Shown piece by piece: positions 35,701 to 48,434 of a DNA stretch of 64,000 bases. The stretch spans positions 39,832,911 through 39,896,910 of the forward strand of contig NC_052046.1 of NCBI RefSeq assembly GCF_015832195.1, given 5' to 3'. The notes beneath the pieces are model-generated. The model was not told the origin of the DNA and ran no database searches. It saw only the letters and a program-made list of their open reading frames with translations. A program made the position numbers and the translations under genes. Within the stretch, counting starts at the first letter, position 1. Each line of letters opens with the position of its first letter. The DNA is from Motacilla alba alba (Eukaryota; Chordata; Aves; Passeriformes; Motacillidae).

Positions 35701-38217
35701 TTTATTGATGTTATTAACACACAAAGGTGACTGCACAGTCTTAGGCCACAGCTCACGGGCAGTCAGGACTCAGATGTCTGGATGTCTACCTCTGGTTTGA
35801 GAATTCAGGTTGATTTTTCAGTCTGTTTCACTGTTAGAAACTTGGATGTCATCCAAATTGAGTCCCTCTTTAAGTGGAAGTCTTGTTTACGTTCATCCTG
35901 TTTCTGAGAGATACGTTAGTAATGTTTGTGAGCACATGATTCTGTGAACATATGTCTTCATTGTAGAGTTGTTTTCCTTCACAAACCTTATTTGTACAGA
36001 AATACATGATACTTGAAGGCTGGGGGGAAGCTAACCAGTATTAATAAAAAGACCCCAAAACAGATATTGTTCACGGTATACCAAAATCATAGCAGTATTT
36101 CTGTGAGTTCTGGTTTAGCCAGAACACAATTAAAGTAGAGAAAATAACAGTCTTGAAGATAGAGTAACAGATGGAATCTACAGCTTCTTATACACCAGGC
36201 ATTTAACTGAGCTCCAATCTACCAGACTATCACCAAAATATTTTTTTATAAATAACGGCAAAGTAAAAAAGAGATACAATTAAAGCATTTGGATTAAATA
36301 GTAAAATTTTTGAAATATGAAGATGACATTGATCCCAGTATCCAGAGTATAATAAACCAACTAGGGACTCTGGCTGTAGTAACAGAAAGACTGATGGGAA
36401 AATGGTTCGGAAGCTGAAAAAGAATGCTTGCAGCAAAACCCTGACAAATGAAATAATGGGGAAGCAAAGGTCTGAGAGAAAAGGTGTCAGGTTAAAACAA
36501 CTTTCTTTTAACACCTGGCAATCATTATTTTGCATACGTAGGCTCTGATATAGCATTAAGAAATATTACTTTTGTTATTAATGTCACAGACATTAAGACA
36601 AACTTCATAGGACAGTTCATAAATTCTCTATCTATGGAACTACAGTACAGGGGAATCTGATGCCTGGGCATGGGCCAAAGTGCAAACTTAATCCTTCAAA
36701 GATAATTTAAAATCCATGTACTGTCCCACCATATTAATTAGTGAATAAGAAAAAACTACAGTTATTGAGGAACACTTAATATTATTTCCCATAAATGTTT
36801 GAAAAATTGACAAAAGTTAGGAATATGCCTCAAATAAGGTGTGTTACATTGGAAACTGTAATCAAATTCATGTGCAATAAGGAAAGAAGTATCTGACTTC
36901 CAATACATATTTGCAGGCCGCACAACTGACGGAATATATACTCATGATGCAAAATATGAATGGCATCATTTTCAGACTGGATTTAGAATATCCCTGAAAG
37001 TGGTAATTGGAATAGTGACGTTCACAAAATGCTTACAGCTTTAATGAATACACTATGAGAAGATGCCTCTGGAAACGTGAAATACCTCTATTGGAGTTGT
37101 TTAATATTTTTTCCTCTGCTTTTTAAAGTTATTCCTCTGCTTTTAAAGTTATTTAAAAGCTTTTTTCATTATTCTTGCTTTTAGCATTTTGCTTTTTAAA
37201 ATGCTGCTGCAACAGGTTTTTTTAGATATCTTTTAAGGGTGTTTTCTGCATCAAGGTCCTTTTCAGAAATGTGGATAGCAAAAATACTGTGATCCATACT
37301 TCATTGCCATGAAGCTGGTCACAGCAAAGCAAGCCTTTTGCACAGTGTGAAGGATTGACAGGTATTATGGGGAAATACAGCAAGGACTGGTGGTGATTAA
37401 ATATGAGTTTTTATAAAACTTGATACTAGGCCTGAATAATTTCCATCAGTTGTTTTAAAGGTAATATAAATATACAGAAGGAAAGAAATGGTATGTCTGA
37501 AAAATTTTTCAGAATTATAAACAAGAAAGTTCTGGTTTTCAAAGAAGGTTAAGTCTGGCTAATGAACAGTTAGTGAAAAAAAATTATGTATGTGCAAAAT
37601 TTCTTTTGTTTGAGTGCGCAGTATGCAGTATCTGTAGAAGCAGAGACTGTATACAGAAAATGGTGAGTCTGAAAATAGTCCAAGGGTCTACTTCATATGC
37701 AGCACAGCAGGTTCTTCAGATGAACTGCTGTGACAAAAAGTTGCCACAAGCAGAAGAACACTAGAATTTAGGAAGAGACATTGCTTCCAAATAAGGCATT
37801 CTGTGTAATGAAATGTTGTTCAGGTAGCTGCATGTAAACAGAAACTGAAACAGAGAAGGGTGCAAAGGCCTTGAAAGCTCTCAGTATGCTGAAACACTTT
37901 TATATGTCCATTTGCATTAAAATGAAACTTGTTGGTGTTAGAAAAAGAATAACTATCCTCATAAAAGAATATACAGGGCTTGTAAGGACCCTTGATCAAC
38001 CAGAAAAGCAATGCTTCAAAGGTAACCCTTTCAAATTAGACTTGAAGAACAATTTTTTTAAAGTAATGATAATTAACCTTGGAAACAAAATATCAAAAGA
38101 AATATTGAGCTCCATTTCTTGCAAATTCAGGTCAAACTGGAATCTCTTAGAGAATTATACTGTGGACAAAATGTGATGGAGTCAGTAGAGGGGTAACTGA
38201 GGGAAATTGAAAGTTTC
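32746..38217. other. AT-rich single-copy sequence
   Basis: About 5.5 kb with no recognised gene. A GC-richer stretch at 35500-36130 with an antisense-type TTTATTGATG and a 7-bp hairpin (GTTCTGG / CCAGAAC) could be an unrecognised LTR, but no ends or duplication were found. A short imperfect tandem of CCTCTGCTTTTTAAAG-type units lies at 37113-37155. Confidence 0.5.
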
Positions 38218-38846
38218 TGTCCTGGATTGTCAAGCAAATAGTATTCTATTTGCCATCTGTATGGCAGTTGTCTTCTGTTAAGTGGGCAGTTTTCCTTATG
38301 TCTTCCACAACCACTCCTCCCTCCGGGGAGACATCTGCTTATAACAGGCTATTGAATGTCACTGCATGACTGATAAGAACTATAGCATCCCATTGTGAGA
38401 TGTTCCACCCAGAGGGAAGAGCCAAGCATTCCTACCCAGATATAATGTGGAGATTCTGGAACACCAGTATGGCTTCTCCACTGGATTTCCCAGAGGAATA
38501 GCTGCCTCTTCCACTGGATCTCCAGAGGAAGACTACATCCTTTTTTACAGGATCCACACCTGACACTCCAAGAGGATTGCAGCCACAATTCCAATTGGAC
38601 TGCTACGAACCAGGGTGTCAGGTTGCGTTCTGACTCTGTCAGTGTTGTTTTAGTTTACTGCATTGTTTATTTTATCTTTTTATTTTCTTCCCTATTAAAG
38701 AACTGTTATTTCCTGCTCCCATATTTTTTGCCTGAGAGCCCTTAATTTAAAATTTATAGCAGTTCGCAGGGAGGGGGTTTACATTTTTCATTTCAGAGGA
38801 GGCTCCTGCCTTCCTTAGCAAGCACCTGTCTTTTCAAACCAAGAGA
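38218..38846 (+). mobile_element. Solo LTR (ERVL-like), sense strand
   Basis: The 629-bp element opens TGTCCTGGATTGTCAAGC and closes TTTTCAAACCAAGAGA, where the terminal CA has decayed to GA. The flanks GTTTC (38213-38217) and GTCTC (38847-38851) form a 5-bp target duplication with one mismatch. A TATA-like TATAATG (38441) and ATTAAA (38694-38699) give plus-strand sense. Its R/U5 matches, in the opposite orientation, the start of the element at 28856. No internal sequence remains. Confidence 0.8.
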
Positions 38847-38851
38847 GTCTC

Positions 38852-39488
38852 TGAAACATCGGGTGGGAGACTGGATGAACTATACGTCTTTCTTGATCTT
38901 CAGCTCAGTAAATTTCTTGCAAAACACTTCTTGTTTGTGAGGCTCCAAAGGAGATTGCTTTATCTTGTTAGCATATTGTAACAGACAAATAGAGATGTTA
39001 TATCACATTTTAGGAGTTCAGTTCTTCAAGGACTCATTTTCTCCCAGTTTGGCAATGTTTTTCCTTGTTTCATTGATTTTAACAAGCTGAAAATGTCACA
39101 GGCATTTTCTGCAAATATCACCAAATGTTTTGTGTGTGCCACTGTTTCCATAATAATTTAGATTGGATGGTCTCCATCCTTCTAAATTCAGGTGGGGGTG
39201 GGGAGAAGGGGAGGGGAAAGAAGAGCAGGAAGGGAGAGAGAAAGAGAAGCAGAATATTTAATTTTAGTGGTTCTTTTTGCAATTTTCTGAAGGAGAAATA
39301 TTATTTTCCTTGCTGATGTGCATCTCTATGAACAGTCAGCAGATACAAAGGATACTTTACATGCAGTTGTACAGTTTGACTCTCATAATTCTTATTTCTG
39401 CGTGAAAGGTTTTGTGGCACTATGAAATGTTATTTATCAATTATACTGATTTCATTGACAGTAAATCCAGACTCATTTCATATTTCAG
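38852..39488. other. Spacer between two LTRs, with purine-rich G4 tract
   Basis: No gene. The plus strand carries a purine-rich run from 39191 to 39255 that includes a perfect four-run G-quadruplex motif at 39194-39216. Confidence 0.55.
39194..39216 (+). repeat. G-quadruplex motif
   Basis: Four G runs of 5, 4, 4 and 4 bases (39194-39198, 39200-39203, 39208-39211, 39213-39216) are separated by loops of 1, 4 and 1 bases, which is a strong intramolecular quadruplex pattern. A G/A tract continues to about 39255. Confidence 0.85.
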
Positions 39489-39494
39489 GGTAAG

Positions 39495-40098
39495 TGTCAC
39501 TGTGTCCTCTTAGTGTCCACTTGGCCACTCCTGACCAGCTCCGACACAACAGGCAGCGGGAGACACTCTCCCATGCCCAGGGGGTACAGGAGGGCAGCTA
39601 GGGTTGTTAACCCTACAGCAGAGGAGAGGCTGGCAGACAACAACGGAGGAAGAAGGAGCCAGCTCTTGGCAGGGATGTAATCCAAGGTTTGTTCTGGAAC
39701 TCCAAGGAGTTTCATACCTCGGGGGTGGAAACAAGGGAGGGATTCACACATCAACCAATTGGGGGGGGGGGGGGGGGGGGGCAGAAACCAGGGAGATAGG
39801 CATGAGGGACCACAAGTTGGGAAGCACTTGGAGGGAGGGCCCTGGCCTTTGGCCAATCACTCAATGCCCCTGATGGAAGGTTCTGGACAGAGGGGACGGG
39901 AGGCCGAGTGACTGACAGAAGCCCAAGGAGGAAACTGGGGAATTACTTGGCAAAAACTTGGGGAGGTGGGTGGAGAATAGGGAGGATTGGCATGGGGGAG
40001 GAGGGAAGCAACTTGGGGTAAACTATTAGGAGAGAATAGGGGTACAAAGATGAAACCATTACAAACTGAAATAGGGGTAATAAAAACACAACGCAACA
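39495..40098 (-). mobile_element. ERVK-like solo LTR, antisense
   Basis: Plus-strand ends are TGTCACTGTG and ACGCAACA, giving TG...CA. The flanks GGTAAG (39489-39494) and GATAAG (40099-40104) are a 6-bp duplication with one mismatch, typical of ERVK. On the minus strand it begins TGTTGCGTTGTG and has CCAATTGG, TATGAAA and a degraded polyadenylation signal (GAACAAAC) in U3-R order. A G21 run (39761-39781) lies next to the CCAAT region. No internal sequence is present. Confidence 0.75.
39761..39781 (+). repeat. Poly(G) tract G21
   Basis: Twenty-one consecutive G after CCAATT inside the LTR (poly(C) on its sense strand). Such a run is hard to sequence, so its exact length is uncertain. Confidence 0.9.
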
Positions 40099-40104
40099 GA
40101 TAAG

Positions 40105-42094
40105 AATAAGCCTTATGTGAAATCATATTATTAGCTTTTCTATTTTGATAGTTTCTTTTAAGTCCCTAAGTAGGGAGTTGGTTTTAAACATCTAATTAAT
40201 TTACATCATTCCTTTAATACCAGAAAGAAAGAATAGGGCATGCACCAAAGGAGAAGCTAATAAGCAAGCAATGAAATGGACTGAAGACATTTAATTACTG
40301 TTGCCTATGTTTTTTCTATGTTTGAACCCCTGGTGAATCCTTGAAAAACCTCATACGTGGACTCAAACATGTAAGCAGCAATGGCCACAGGAGTGCTTCC
40401 TGCGCTAGCTGAACTTGCTGTTGGTTCACTCTGCAGCCTCTCGTGGTTATTGCCCCTGTGCATCTGGGCATATTGAATTTTATCTTACATTCCCCCTCTT
40501 CTTTTTTTTTTTTTTTTTTTTTATTTGGACTTTGTATTATTACAAGACTATTAGAGATTTTTTGCCTAAACCACCTGAATGCACTCCTCTATGTCCTAAA
40601 AAAACTCAATTGATGAAAAATTGCAAGGGTAATGTGTTAGAAACAAGAGACTTGATCTCACACTTATTTATTTTAATTTTAACTGAGCCCCACTCATACT
40701 TCTAGAGGTATATACATTTTGTAAAATTATCTTCCTCAGAATTATTTATAACATGTCTTCAGACTGAGACTTATTCAAGTCATTACATGAGTCCTGCAAC
40801 ACAATGTAAAAAAAATCTTATGTGCTTGATCATGATAAAGACATTTGAGACGACAGAGTTGTATAGGATAAGTATGACCCAGATAGAAAAGGTGATGGAA
40901 CTTTGATAATTATCCAAATGAAAATAAAATTTTCACTTACACAAGATTTCTTTGAGATACTTGCTGAATTGAACTTAAAATCTTAAGATGATCGCACACT
41001 TCATTATTTTTTTATATAGTAGTCTTTTGAAAGCATCAGAAACCGGTTTGCAAAGACACATAAAGCAGAGACAGAACACTGGGCAATGTCAGTCTCATCT
41101 GTTACAAATGCACAGAAAAAAAATCCAAAACAGCAGTTATACAAAAACACAACAGCAATGATACAAGAAGGGGTTTGCAGGGATGTTATAGTTTTTCCAT
41201 AAGAAAGAGGATAAGTAAGAGTTGATTACTTGGGCATCAAGCATTCACTGGGATGGTAACACCTACGGCAGATGCTGACCATAAGAATTTAGGCCAAAAT
41301 TGACAAATTCATTAAGAACACATTTTCTTTCACAGTGAGCAGCAACAACCTTTAAAGGAACTCTGGAGCAACAGATGAAAGTTCTTAAAATCTCTGTAAC
41401 TGTGTGATGTGGTTCTTCAGGGGCAAAAGGGATGAATATGTAGGATTCTGTGGTTAAAATGGAAATGGGGTGTGGGACTAAAATATTATCTGCTACACTA
41501 ATTTTCTGCATGTCTACTGCAGATGAAAATGTGTAGATAAAATTACAGGAAAAAGAATAGGGAAGGCTAGACTTTGGGTACCTTAGAATACCTTTATAGT
41601 TCAGCAGGCAAAAAAAAAAAAAGAACTGTTGTATGATATTGAGATGGTGCTCATAAATATTTTTTTAGGTAATCATAAGCAACATGATTTTGTGCCATTC
41701 ACATGGCAACACAAATGTGGCCTGTGAAACTTAAAAACTGTAAGTACTTTTTTCATCATTGTCAATACAATCACTTGCTTTGAAAGCAAAGTGCTAGTGC
41801 AAACAGCTATATGTACGCTGCAGTAGCATAGTCAAATACCCTGTGAAGACACCATGTGTCTTTTACCACTATGAGAGTAAATGACTTGTCCAATTGTACT
41901 GAAACAGTGATAAGAAACAGCTAAATAGCAAACTTTACAAGAGAAAAAAGAGCAAAATAAGCACAATTAACTGCAAATATGGAGGAAATGCATAGGAAGG
42001 AAGAAGCAAAACTAAGATAAGCAGGTCGAGAGAAAAACACATAGATCCCCTGGTTCAGGTTGGGGCTGTGTCCTTTTCTTCTGTCTCTAACTGT
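40105..42094. other. AT-rich sequence with T21
   Basis: A T21 run sits at 40502-40522 after a pyrimidine-rich stretch. A minus-strand frame of 82 codons (41263-41511) looks mildly protein-like and ends near a GTAGGT donor-like site, but it has no recognisable domain. No transposon recognised. Confidence 0.5.
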
Positions 42095-43270
42095 CTGGAA
42101 GAAGAGATTGACCCCCATCTGGCTACAAGTTCCATTCAGGGAATTATAGGGGGTGACGGGGTCTCCCCTGAGGTTCCTTTTCTCTAGCCAAAACTAGAGC
42201 CAAAACAGCTCCCTCAGCTGTTCCTCGTAGGAACCCTTAGACCCTTCACCAGCTCTGGACTTGCTCCAGCACCTCAATGTGTTTTTTGTCATGACAGGCC
42301 CAGAACTGAATGCAGAACTCAAGGTATGGCCTCAACAGTGTCAAGTACAAAAGGACAATCACTGCCCTGTCCTGCTGACCACACTATTGCTGATACAGGC
42401 CAGCTGAGAACACTCCTGACTCATATTTAGCCACCGTTGACCAGCTCCACTGGGTCTTTTTCTGCCGGGCAGCCTCCAAAACACTCTGCCATCAGCCTGC
42501 AGCTCTGCATGGGGTTGTTGTGACCCAAGTGTAGAACCCAGCACTTGGCTTTGTTGACCTTTAGCCAATTGATCCAGCCTTTCTAGAACCTTTTGAAGAG
42601 CTTTCCAATCCTCCAGCAGATTCACATTCCCACAAAAATGGTGTCATCCATGAACCTAGGGATTGTATACTCAATCCCCTCATCCAGATCATCAATAAAG
42701 ATATTAAACATGATTCATCCCAGTGCTGATTCCTGGGAGACATCACTGGTGAGTGGACCCCACCTGGATGCAGCCCCATTTACCTCCACTCTCTGGGCCT
42801 GTCTGTGCAGCCAGTTTCTAACCCAGCAAAAAGTGCTCCTGTCCAAGCCAGCTTTTGCAGGAAAAGGCTGTCAGCTTTTCCAGGAAAATGCTGTGGGACA
42901 TGGTGTCAAAGGTTTTGCTGAACTCCACGCAGACAACACCCAATTCAACCACTAAGGTCCATCTGGCCATATAAAGAGATCAAGGTTAGGCAGGAGCTGC
43001 CTTTCCCAATCCTAAGCTAACTCCTTGGTTGTCCTGTACGTGTCCCATGATGGCACTCAAGATGATCTGTTTCATGACCTTGTCAGGCACCACAGTCAGG
43101 CTGACAGGCCTGTAGTTCCCCAGATCTTCCTTACGACCCTCCTTGTAGTTGGACATCACATTGGCCAACTTCCACTTGTCTGGGACCCAGCTAGCCAGCA
43201 CTGGATATAAGCCTGATCTCTGTACTGAGACCACCCGGAACACAGACATCAGCCCTGACCACACGGACTA
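42095..43270 (-). mobile_element. CR1 LINE, truncated at both ends
   Basis: Antisense CR1 on the plus strand: GAGATTGACCCCCATCTGGC, GGGGTCTCCCCTGAGG, CAGCTCCCTCAGCTGTTCC, CTTGGCTTTGTTGACC, CAATCCCCTCATCCAG, CCTGGATGCAGCCCCATT. It then enters the reverse transcriptase. The CR1 3' terminus is missing on the left, and the 5' end is lost near 43270. Confidence 0.88.
42986..43264 (-). pseudogene. CR1 reverse transcriptase N-terminal fragment
   Basis: A 92-codon frame reads WKLANVMSNYKEGRKEDLGN, then YRPVSLTVVPDKVMKQII and GHVQDNQG. This is the usual CR1 start of the reverse transcriptase domain, with V-P-[GD]-K-V-M spacing conserved. It is less decayed than the copies at 1400 and 32527. The SKAFD and ADD catalytic blocks lie outside this frame. 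Confidence 0.82.
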
Positions 43271-44450
43271 GCCCCATGGAACTGCATGTAAACAGGTGAT
43301 TTAAGATATTGGTGCTAAGGATAGTTTTGTGTGATTGTGATCAATGATATGTAAGCATGATCACTATGTGTGGTGTTTGTAATTTCTGACCCTCTGATTG
43401 ATAAGTACATATATATTTAGTAACAAAAATGTTTACTTTGAAATTAGAACGATGAATACAACATAAATTGAGAATTAAATGAGCATAATTGGGTCATGAG
43501 AAAGTTACAGTTAAAAGACCTCAGATGCTTGTAGAAGAGAGACCAAATGATTGCATCTTCAGTCACAGACCATGGAGCCAAAACTACAGATGAATCAGCA
43601 TGACTCTCACAGGCAGTGTTTGCTACATATTCACAGCTTTTGATTTCTATGTCAGCCATAGAAATACACATTTTATCATGTCTGTATGTCCTGCCTGACT
43701 GTAACTTGTCTTCCAAGTACAAAAGAGAGAGTATACTGAGGAGGCCTTAGATGAATATTAACCTAAAAACCTTATTCAGCCACTGAATAAGTTTTTAGAT
43801 TAATATAGGCATAGGTTAATTTAAACTGCTTACCTTTTATAAGAAGCCTTTTATACCAGCTGAGGAGGTTGAAATGTCAGGGGCATAAATGAGACCTGAA
43901 ACATTCACATTTAGAAAGAAACTCCTGGAAAACTCTGTGACACTGGGCATGAGCTAGAGTGACAAACTGGCAAATAAAAGTCCAAGAACACTGTCTACTT
44001 CAGAACTTCAAGCAAATAAATCAATAGTAACTTTCATAAGGCTCTTGGTCAGCCTAATTTCTTTTTTTTCCCTTTAAGTAAAGTTGAATATATACAGCTT
44101 GTCTTTCCTATTGGGGTTATTTTACATGTCCGGTACTTGAGTAAATGACTCACAAAATTTTGGAATCCCTGAAGCATTTTGATTGTGTTTTACTTTGAAA
44201 TCTCTCAGTGTTTTTCTCCAATTCTATGTGGATTCTCACCTGTTTTAGTTTTGAGTATCATGGGTAATACATTTCTTTAAGACAAGTCATGGAAAATTGC
44301 AGATTCTTAGTACATAAATCAGGCTTTCTGGAAAAAGAAATCATGGTACTCCCCCAGCTATATAAAGTGTTGTGAAACTTTTGTTTGTAAAATGAAGGGA
44401 AAAAAGTGTAGAAACTGAGTATAAGCTTGAGGATATCACATATTGAAAAA
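43271..44450. other. AT-rich unassigned sequence
   Basis: No gene or repeat recognised. Confidence 0.5.
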
Positions 44451-44600
44451 ATCACAGAATCATAGAATCTGTTGGAAGAGACCTTCAAGATCATTGAGTT
44501 CAACTCAATGACGCATTAGAATTTAGACCCCCATTACTGATTTTTGAAATCTCTCTAAATGTTTCTGATTACATACATCTTTCTCTTTGGAAAATTTTAG
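44451..44600 (-). mobile_element. CR1 3' tail fragment
   Basis: ATCACAGAATCATAGAATC begins a textbook antisense CR1 terminus, continuing GTTGGAAGAGACCTTCAAG and ATCATTGAGTTCAACTC. The match fades after about 44540. The element keeps its 3' end and is severely 5'-truncated. Confidence 0.8.
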
Positions 44601-47600
44601 ATCAAGTGAAAATCATTCTTCTGCAGTGGTATTTGCCAGATTATTTCAATGTGCTTGTCTAAATGACTTAGTAACATAAGGTATTTGATTTCAGCCACAC
44701 CGCACAGCTAGCAGAATGGGGGCATCCACCCCCTTGATCTTCATATTATGGACTGAGAAACTCCCAGGGGTCCCAGAGAGCACCATAGTTCTGGTGGGTC
44801 TCCCAGTGAAAGTTGAGGCAGAGTGTTAACCTAAAACAGGAGTACTTTACTGGGATGATGCAAATTAACTTTTTTTTCATATAAGTTTATGTCAGTTCAG
44901 GTTCCAACACATGCCATGCTCCAGACTCTGGGAGTTTGCCATTAACCTCCTGCATGGTCCATCTGCCTCTGATGCAGACAAAAGATTGGTTAAAGAGGAA
45001 TGAGATGGACAACAGGTTCAGTGATTTGATGCTAATCCCCTTTAACACATAAATTTAACCTGTGAAGTTCGTTCAAGCAAAGAGAAATGATGACTTACCT
45101 GGTGGAAAGAAATTGGCATAGAAAATATCCACATTGTTAGGCACTACAATTGCAAGGAACACCAGGAATCTCCATCAAATTAATTTATTTTACTTTACAG
45201 CACGAGAAGACTCTAAGTGAACAGAGTGTACTGTTGCCTCTCAGTGGCCTTGTAGTAACTTTTGAAAGCTAGTAGTAGTTGAAAGCCTTGTAGAAGTTTT
45301 TGTTCATGTTTGAATATTCCATCCTGTGCAGTTTTGGAATATTTCATGACAAGCTGTTGCTAAAACCTAAGTGACAGACATTTAGCTAATGTAAATCCAC
45401 AGGGCTTTATTAGCTGGGATTGAACTATTATCTATTTACATCACTAGGCATCTGGATCAAAGGAAAAAATGTGTGTAAAGGGACTAACTAAAATTTGTCT
45501 GAAGCTCCAAACTTAAATCAAGCTCGCAAAACATTGGTGAGAACAGCAAAAAAACCAACAAAAAAGAGTGGCTCAAACCATCTGGTATACAGAAAGTAGA
45601 ACATTATATAGAGAGACTTTCTAAAACAAGTAAAATCACTTACTAATTATTGATTTATTATGTTAAAGTAAAAATTCTTACTTTTAGCCCATCTTTTCTA
45701 TAAAAGACTTCTACAGCTGAAACCAAAACTGTTGGTTTCCTTCCAGTAGACTGATCAGCTCTTAGGATATAAACCAGCCTAGCAGGCAGGCATTTATATC
45801 TGCTTTTTATTGGCAGAGTGCCATCAACCCTTAGCTCTGATTGAACTAATCATGTATCTCCTGACATATTATGGCAAGGATATATATGCAACCACCTGCA
45901 GCTGTGCAGAGAATACCATCCTGAAGATATGAGAATGGATGAACAAGAAAACTTTGGACTATAACTCATAGTTTATGGACACTGTCATCACCAGTTGTGA
46001 CCTTTTCATCTAGCACTAAATATAAGTGAAAAGAACATAATTCTTGTGAGTTCTGTAATATATAAGCAATTCATCCTTATGATGTCAATCATAGCCTCAT
46101 GCTTCTCATATTTCAGTTGGAAATATAGTGTTAAAGCTTTCAAATTGGTGCTGAATCTTCCCATTGAATTTTTATTTAATAATTCTTGAACTGATTCTAC
46201 ATAAGATGCAGACTTAAAAAAATATAATAAGTAACATATTCTGATTTGATTGTATTACTCTTTGAGAAATTTTTTTTGCTAGGGATTATACACTTTAAAA
46301 AATGTTTTGCTTCCTGTATCCACATAAATATAAATATAAATATAAATATAGATATAAATATAAATATAAATATAAATAATATAAATATAAAGATAATATT
46401 AATATTAATATTAATAATATAAAGTGATTAGGTTTGTCTACAAGAACCCAATGTGTAGCTTATGCACACTTTATTGGGATAATTTTACACCAGCTATGTT
46501 GGTTATTGTTGCTGCAGCATGTTGCTTTGAGGGATATGTCCACTGGATACCTATTTGGATTCTGAATCTTTTATTATCCAACACTGCCCTGCACACTAAA
46601 TATATGTGAAAGCAAGAATAAACTTCCCATCCATTTTTCTGCCCATTTATTTATGTGTGTTTATAACAAAACAATCCATAAGTGTCAGTAATGGTAATTA
46701 CTACATTAAAAACATCAGAAAATCTGCTACAACAGAAGTTATAATAATATCATGGAGTTTTGCCAGTTTCATATGGATTTAGGTCATTGTCAAAAAAAAG
46801 TCTACTGCTCATTATCATCTTCTAAGCAACATACATTTTATAACAATGCGTCACAGATCCTTAATACTTTCTGTAAATTACTAGATAAAATTTGCAGAGT
46901 TTATGTATGTAAAGTTTCATTCTATAACTTTGTTCTTGTCTAAGAATAATGTTTCCCACTCTCTAGTTTCATGGTATCATGACATGGAACTTGTCTTACC
47001 GTAGAGAAAAAAGTAAAAAAGTGGGTCTACAAATTCATTGAGTGGACTATGACATGCAAGGCTAAAATGCTTTTAATTCAAGGAATATTTGGCTTCTCTA
47101 GAATGTCAATAAACTCTCTTCTAATACTTGGCCCTGTGAACCTGTGAGGGTACAGCCTGCTCTGTGTGGCATTTTCAAGTGAATTCACTTTAGCTCTGTC
47201 TGACTGCTCCCTGCGATCCATATCAGTTGCACAGGAAACAGTGATTATTCCTATACATCTTTGTCTGGAGCCTGCAGTTACTATTTAATTTAATTACTTC
47301 CCCACTGTGGTGTTGTTTAAAAACAAGTGTTTGCTTGCTTTATTTATTTATTTTAATTTCAAAACTTTCTGTTGTGGTGTAACATGCTGGGAGCACCTTC
47401 AAGAAGAATTTGCTGTCCAACATATTTTTTCTCAGGATTTGGAATTTGATATTCCCACCTTAATTTTATTTGCACAGTTGCTAAGAATCCCTTTGCTGGA
47501 GGGATTTATTTTCCACTTCACGTTTGTATCATACAATATAAAAATATTTAACTTCTTAGCTCAGCTGTATCATCGTTGGACAAGAAATTTTAAAAAGACA

Positions 47601-47849
47601 GAGTTTTAATTTCCACATTTCTTTTGTTTTCAACATTATACATAGGTCTTACACATTTTTTTTTTTAAACAACAAAAATAAATAGCAGGAAATTCTTTCC
47701 TTTTTGTAACCAAAAAACCCCTTCTGGGTTCTGCTGTCACTTTACTACCATGTTAGTAAGAAATATACTGTGGTTATAGAGGATTTTTTGAAAAGAACAG
47801 CCGTTCCTATTTGGTTTCCATATCATACATCTCTTTCTTTAATATTCTC
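44601..47849. other. AT-rich sequence with TATAAA microsatellite
   Basis: No gene. A TATAAA array occupies 46324-46420. A moderately GC-richer patch (44690-45130) with TTTACTGGGATGATGC could be an old LTR but cannot be assigned. Confidence 0.5.
46324..46420. repeat. (TATAAA)n and (TTAATA)n microsatellite
   Basis: About eleven near-perfect TATAAA units (46324-46393) are followed by TTAATA-type units to about 46420. Each unit resembles a TATA box, but this is ordinary AT-rich satellite sequence. Confidence 0.9.
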
Positions 47850-48434
47850 TATACTGTTTAACTCCAGCCATCAGCTAATCCACACATGGCCATTCTCTCA
47901 CTCCTTCCCAGTCAGTGGGGAGAGAAACAAAGGGGTGAAAGTTCAAAAATTTATTATTTGAGATAAAAGCAGCTTAATAAATGGCATAGAACATAATGAT
48001 GAGGATGATTATAATTATAGTAGTAATAAAAAAGTTATTTAATTTAAAAGAAAATAACAGAGAGAAATAAAATTCAAAAAAGACAAGTGATGTAAATGGA
48101 AACAGTTGCTTGCCCACTGCCTAATGGCCAGCCAGTCCCCACGCAGCAGCCCTGCACCAACCTTCCCCCACTTTTATATGCTGAGGATGATCTCCTGCAG
48201 CTTAGGATATCTCTTGAGTCCCTTGGGGTCATCTGTCCTCACTGTGTCCCCTCCCAACTCCTTGTGCATCCCCAGCCCTCTCGCTGGTGGGGTGAGATGA
48301 GGAACAGTAAAGGTCTTGGCTCGAGTAAGCCCTGCTCTGTAGCAAAAACATCCCTGTTTCCAGTACGAATCCAAAACACAGCTCCAAAACAACCACTGTG
48401 AATAAAATTAATTCTATCCCAGCGAAAACCAGTA
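47850..48434 (-). mobile_element. ERVL-like LTR, antisense, near full length
   Basis: From a decayed start (TATACTGTTTAACTCCAGCC) it carries CTCTCACTCC, AAAATTTATTATTTGAGA (antisense polyadenylation region), CTTTTATATGCTGAGGATGA (TATA region), CTTGGGGTCATCTGTCC, CCTCCCAACTCCTTGTGCA and CTCGCTGGTGGGGTGAG. It ends CTATCCCAGCGAAAACCAG. This is the same family as 2838-3197 and 22565-23190. An AT-rich expansion (about 47990-48070) has replaced part of the R/U5 area. No target duplication is visible. Confidence 0.75.

Noticed and set aside
35500..36130. Possible antisense LTR (TTTATTGATG, GC-richer, small hairpin at one end)
   Set aside because: No TG...CA ends, target duplication or similarity to other elements in the window could be established.
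41263..41511. 82-codon minus-strand frame near a GTAGGT site as an exon
   Set aside because: No neighbouring compatible exon, no recognised domain; lengths like this arise by chance.
44690..45130. Possible old LTR around TTTACTGGGATGATGC
   Set aside because: The signal resembles an antisense polyadenylation region only weakly, and no ends were found.
46324..46420. Array of TATA-box-like units as a promoter cluster
   Set aside because: It is a simple TATAAA microsatellite with no GC-rich elements or reading frame beside it.
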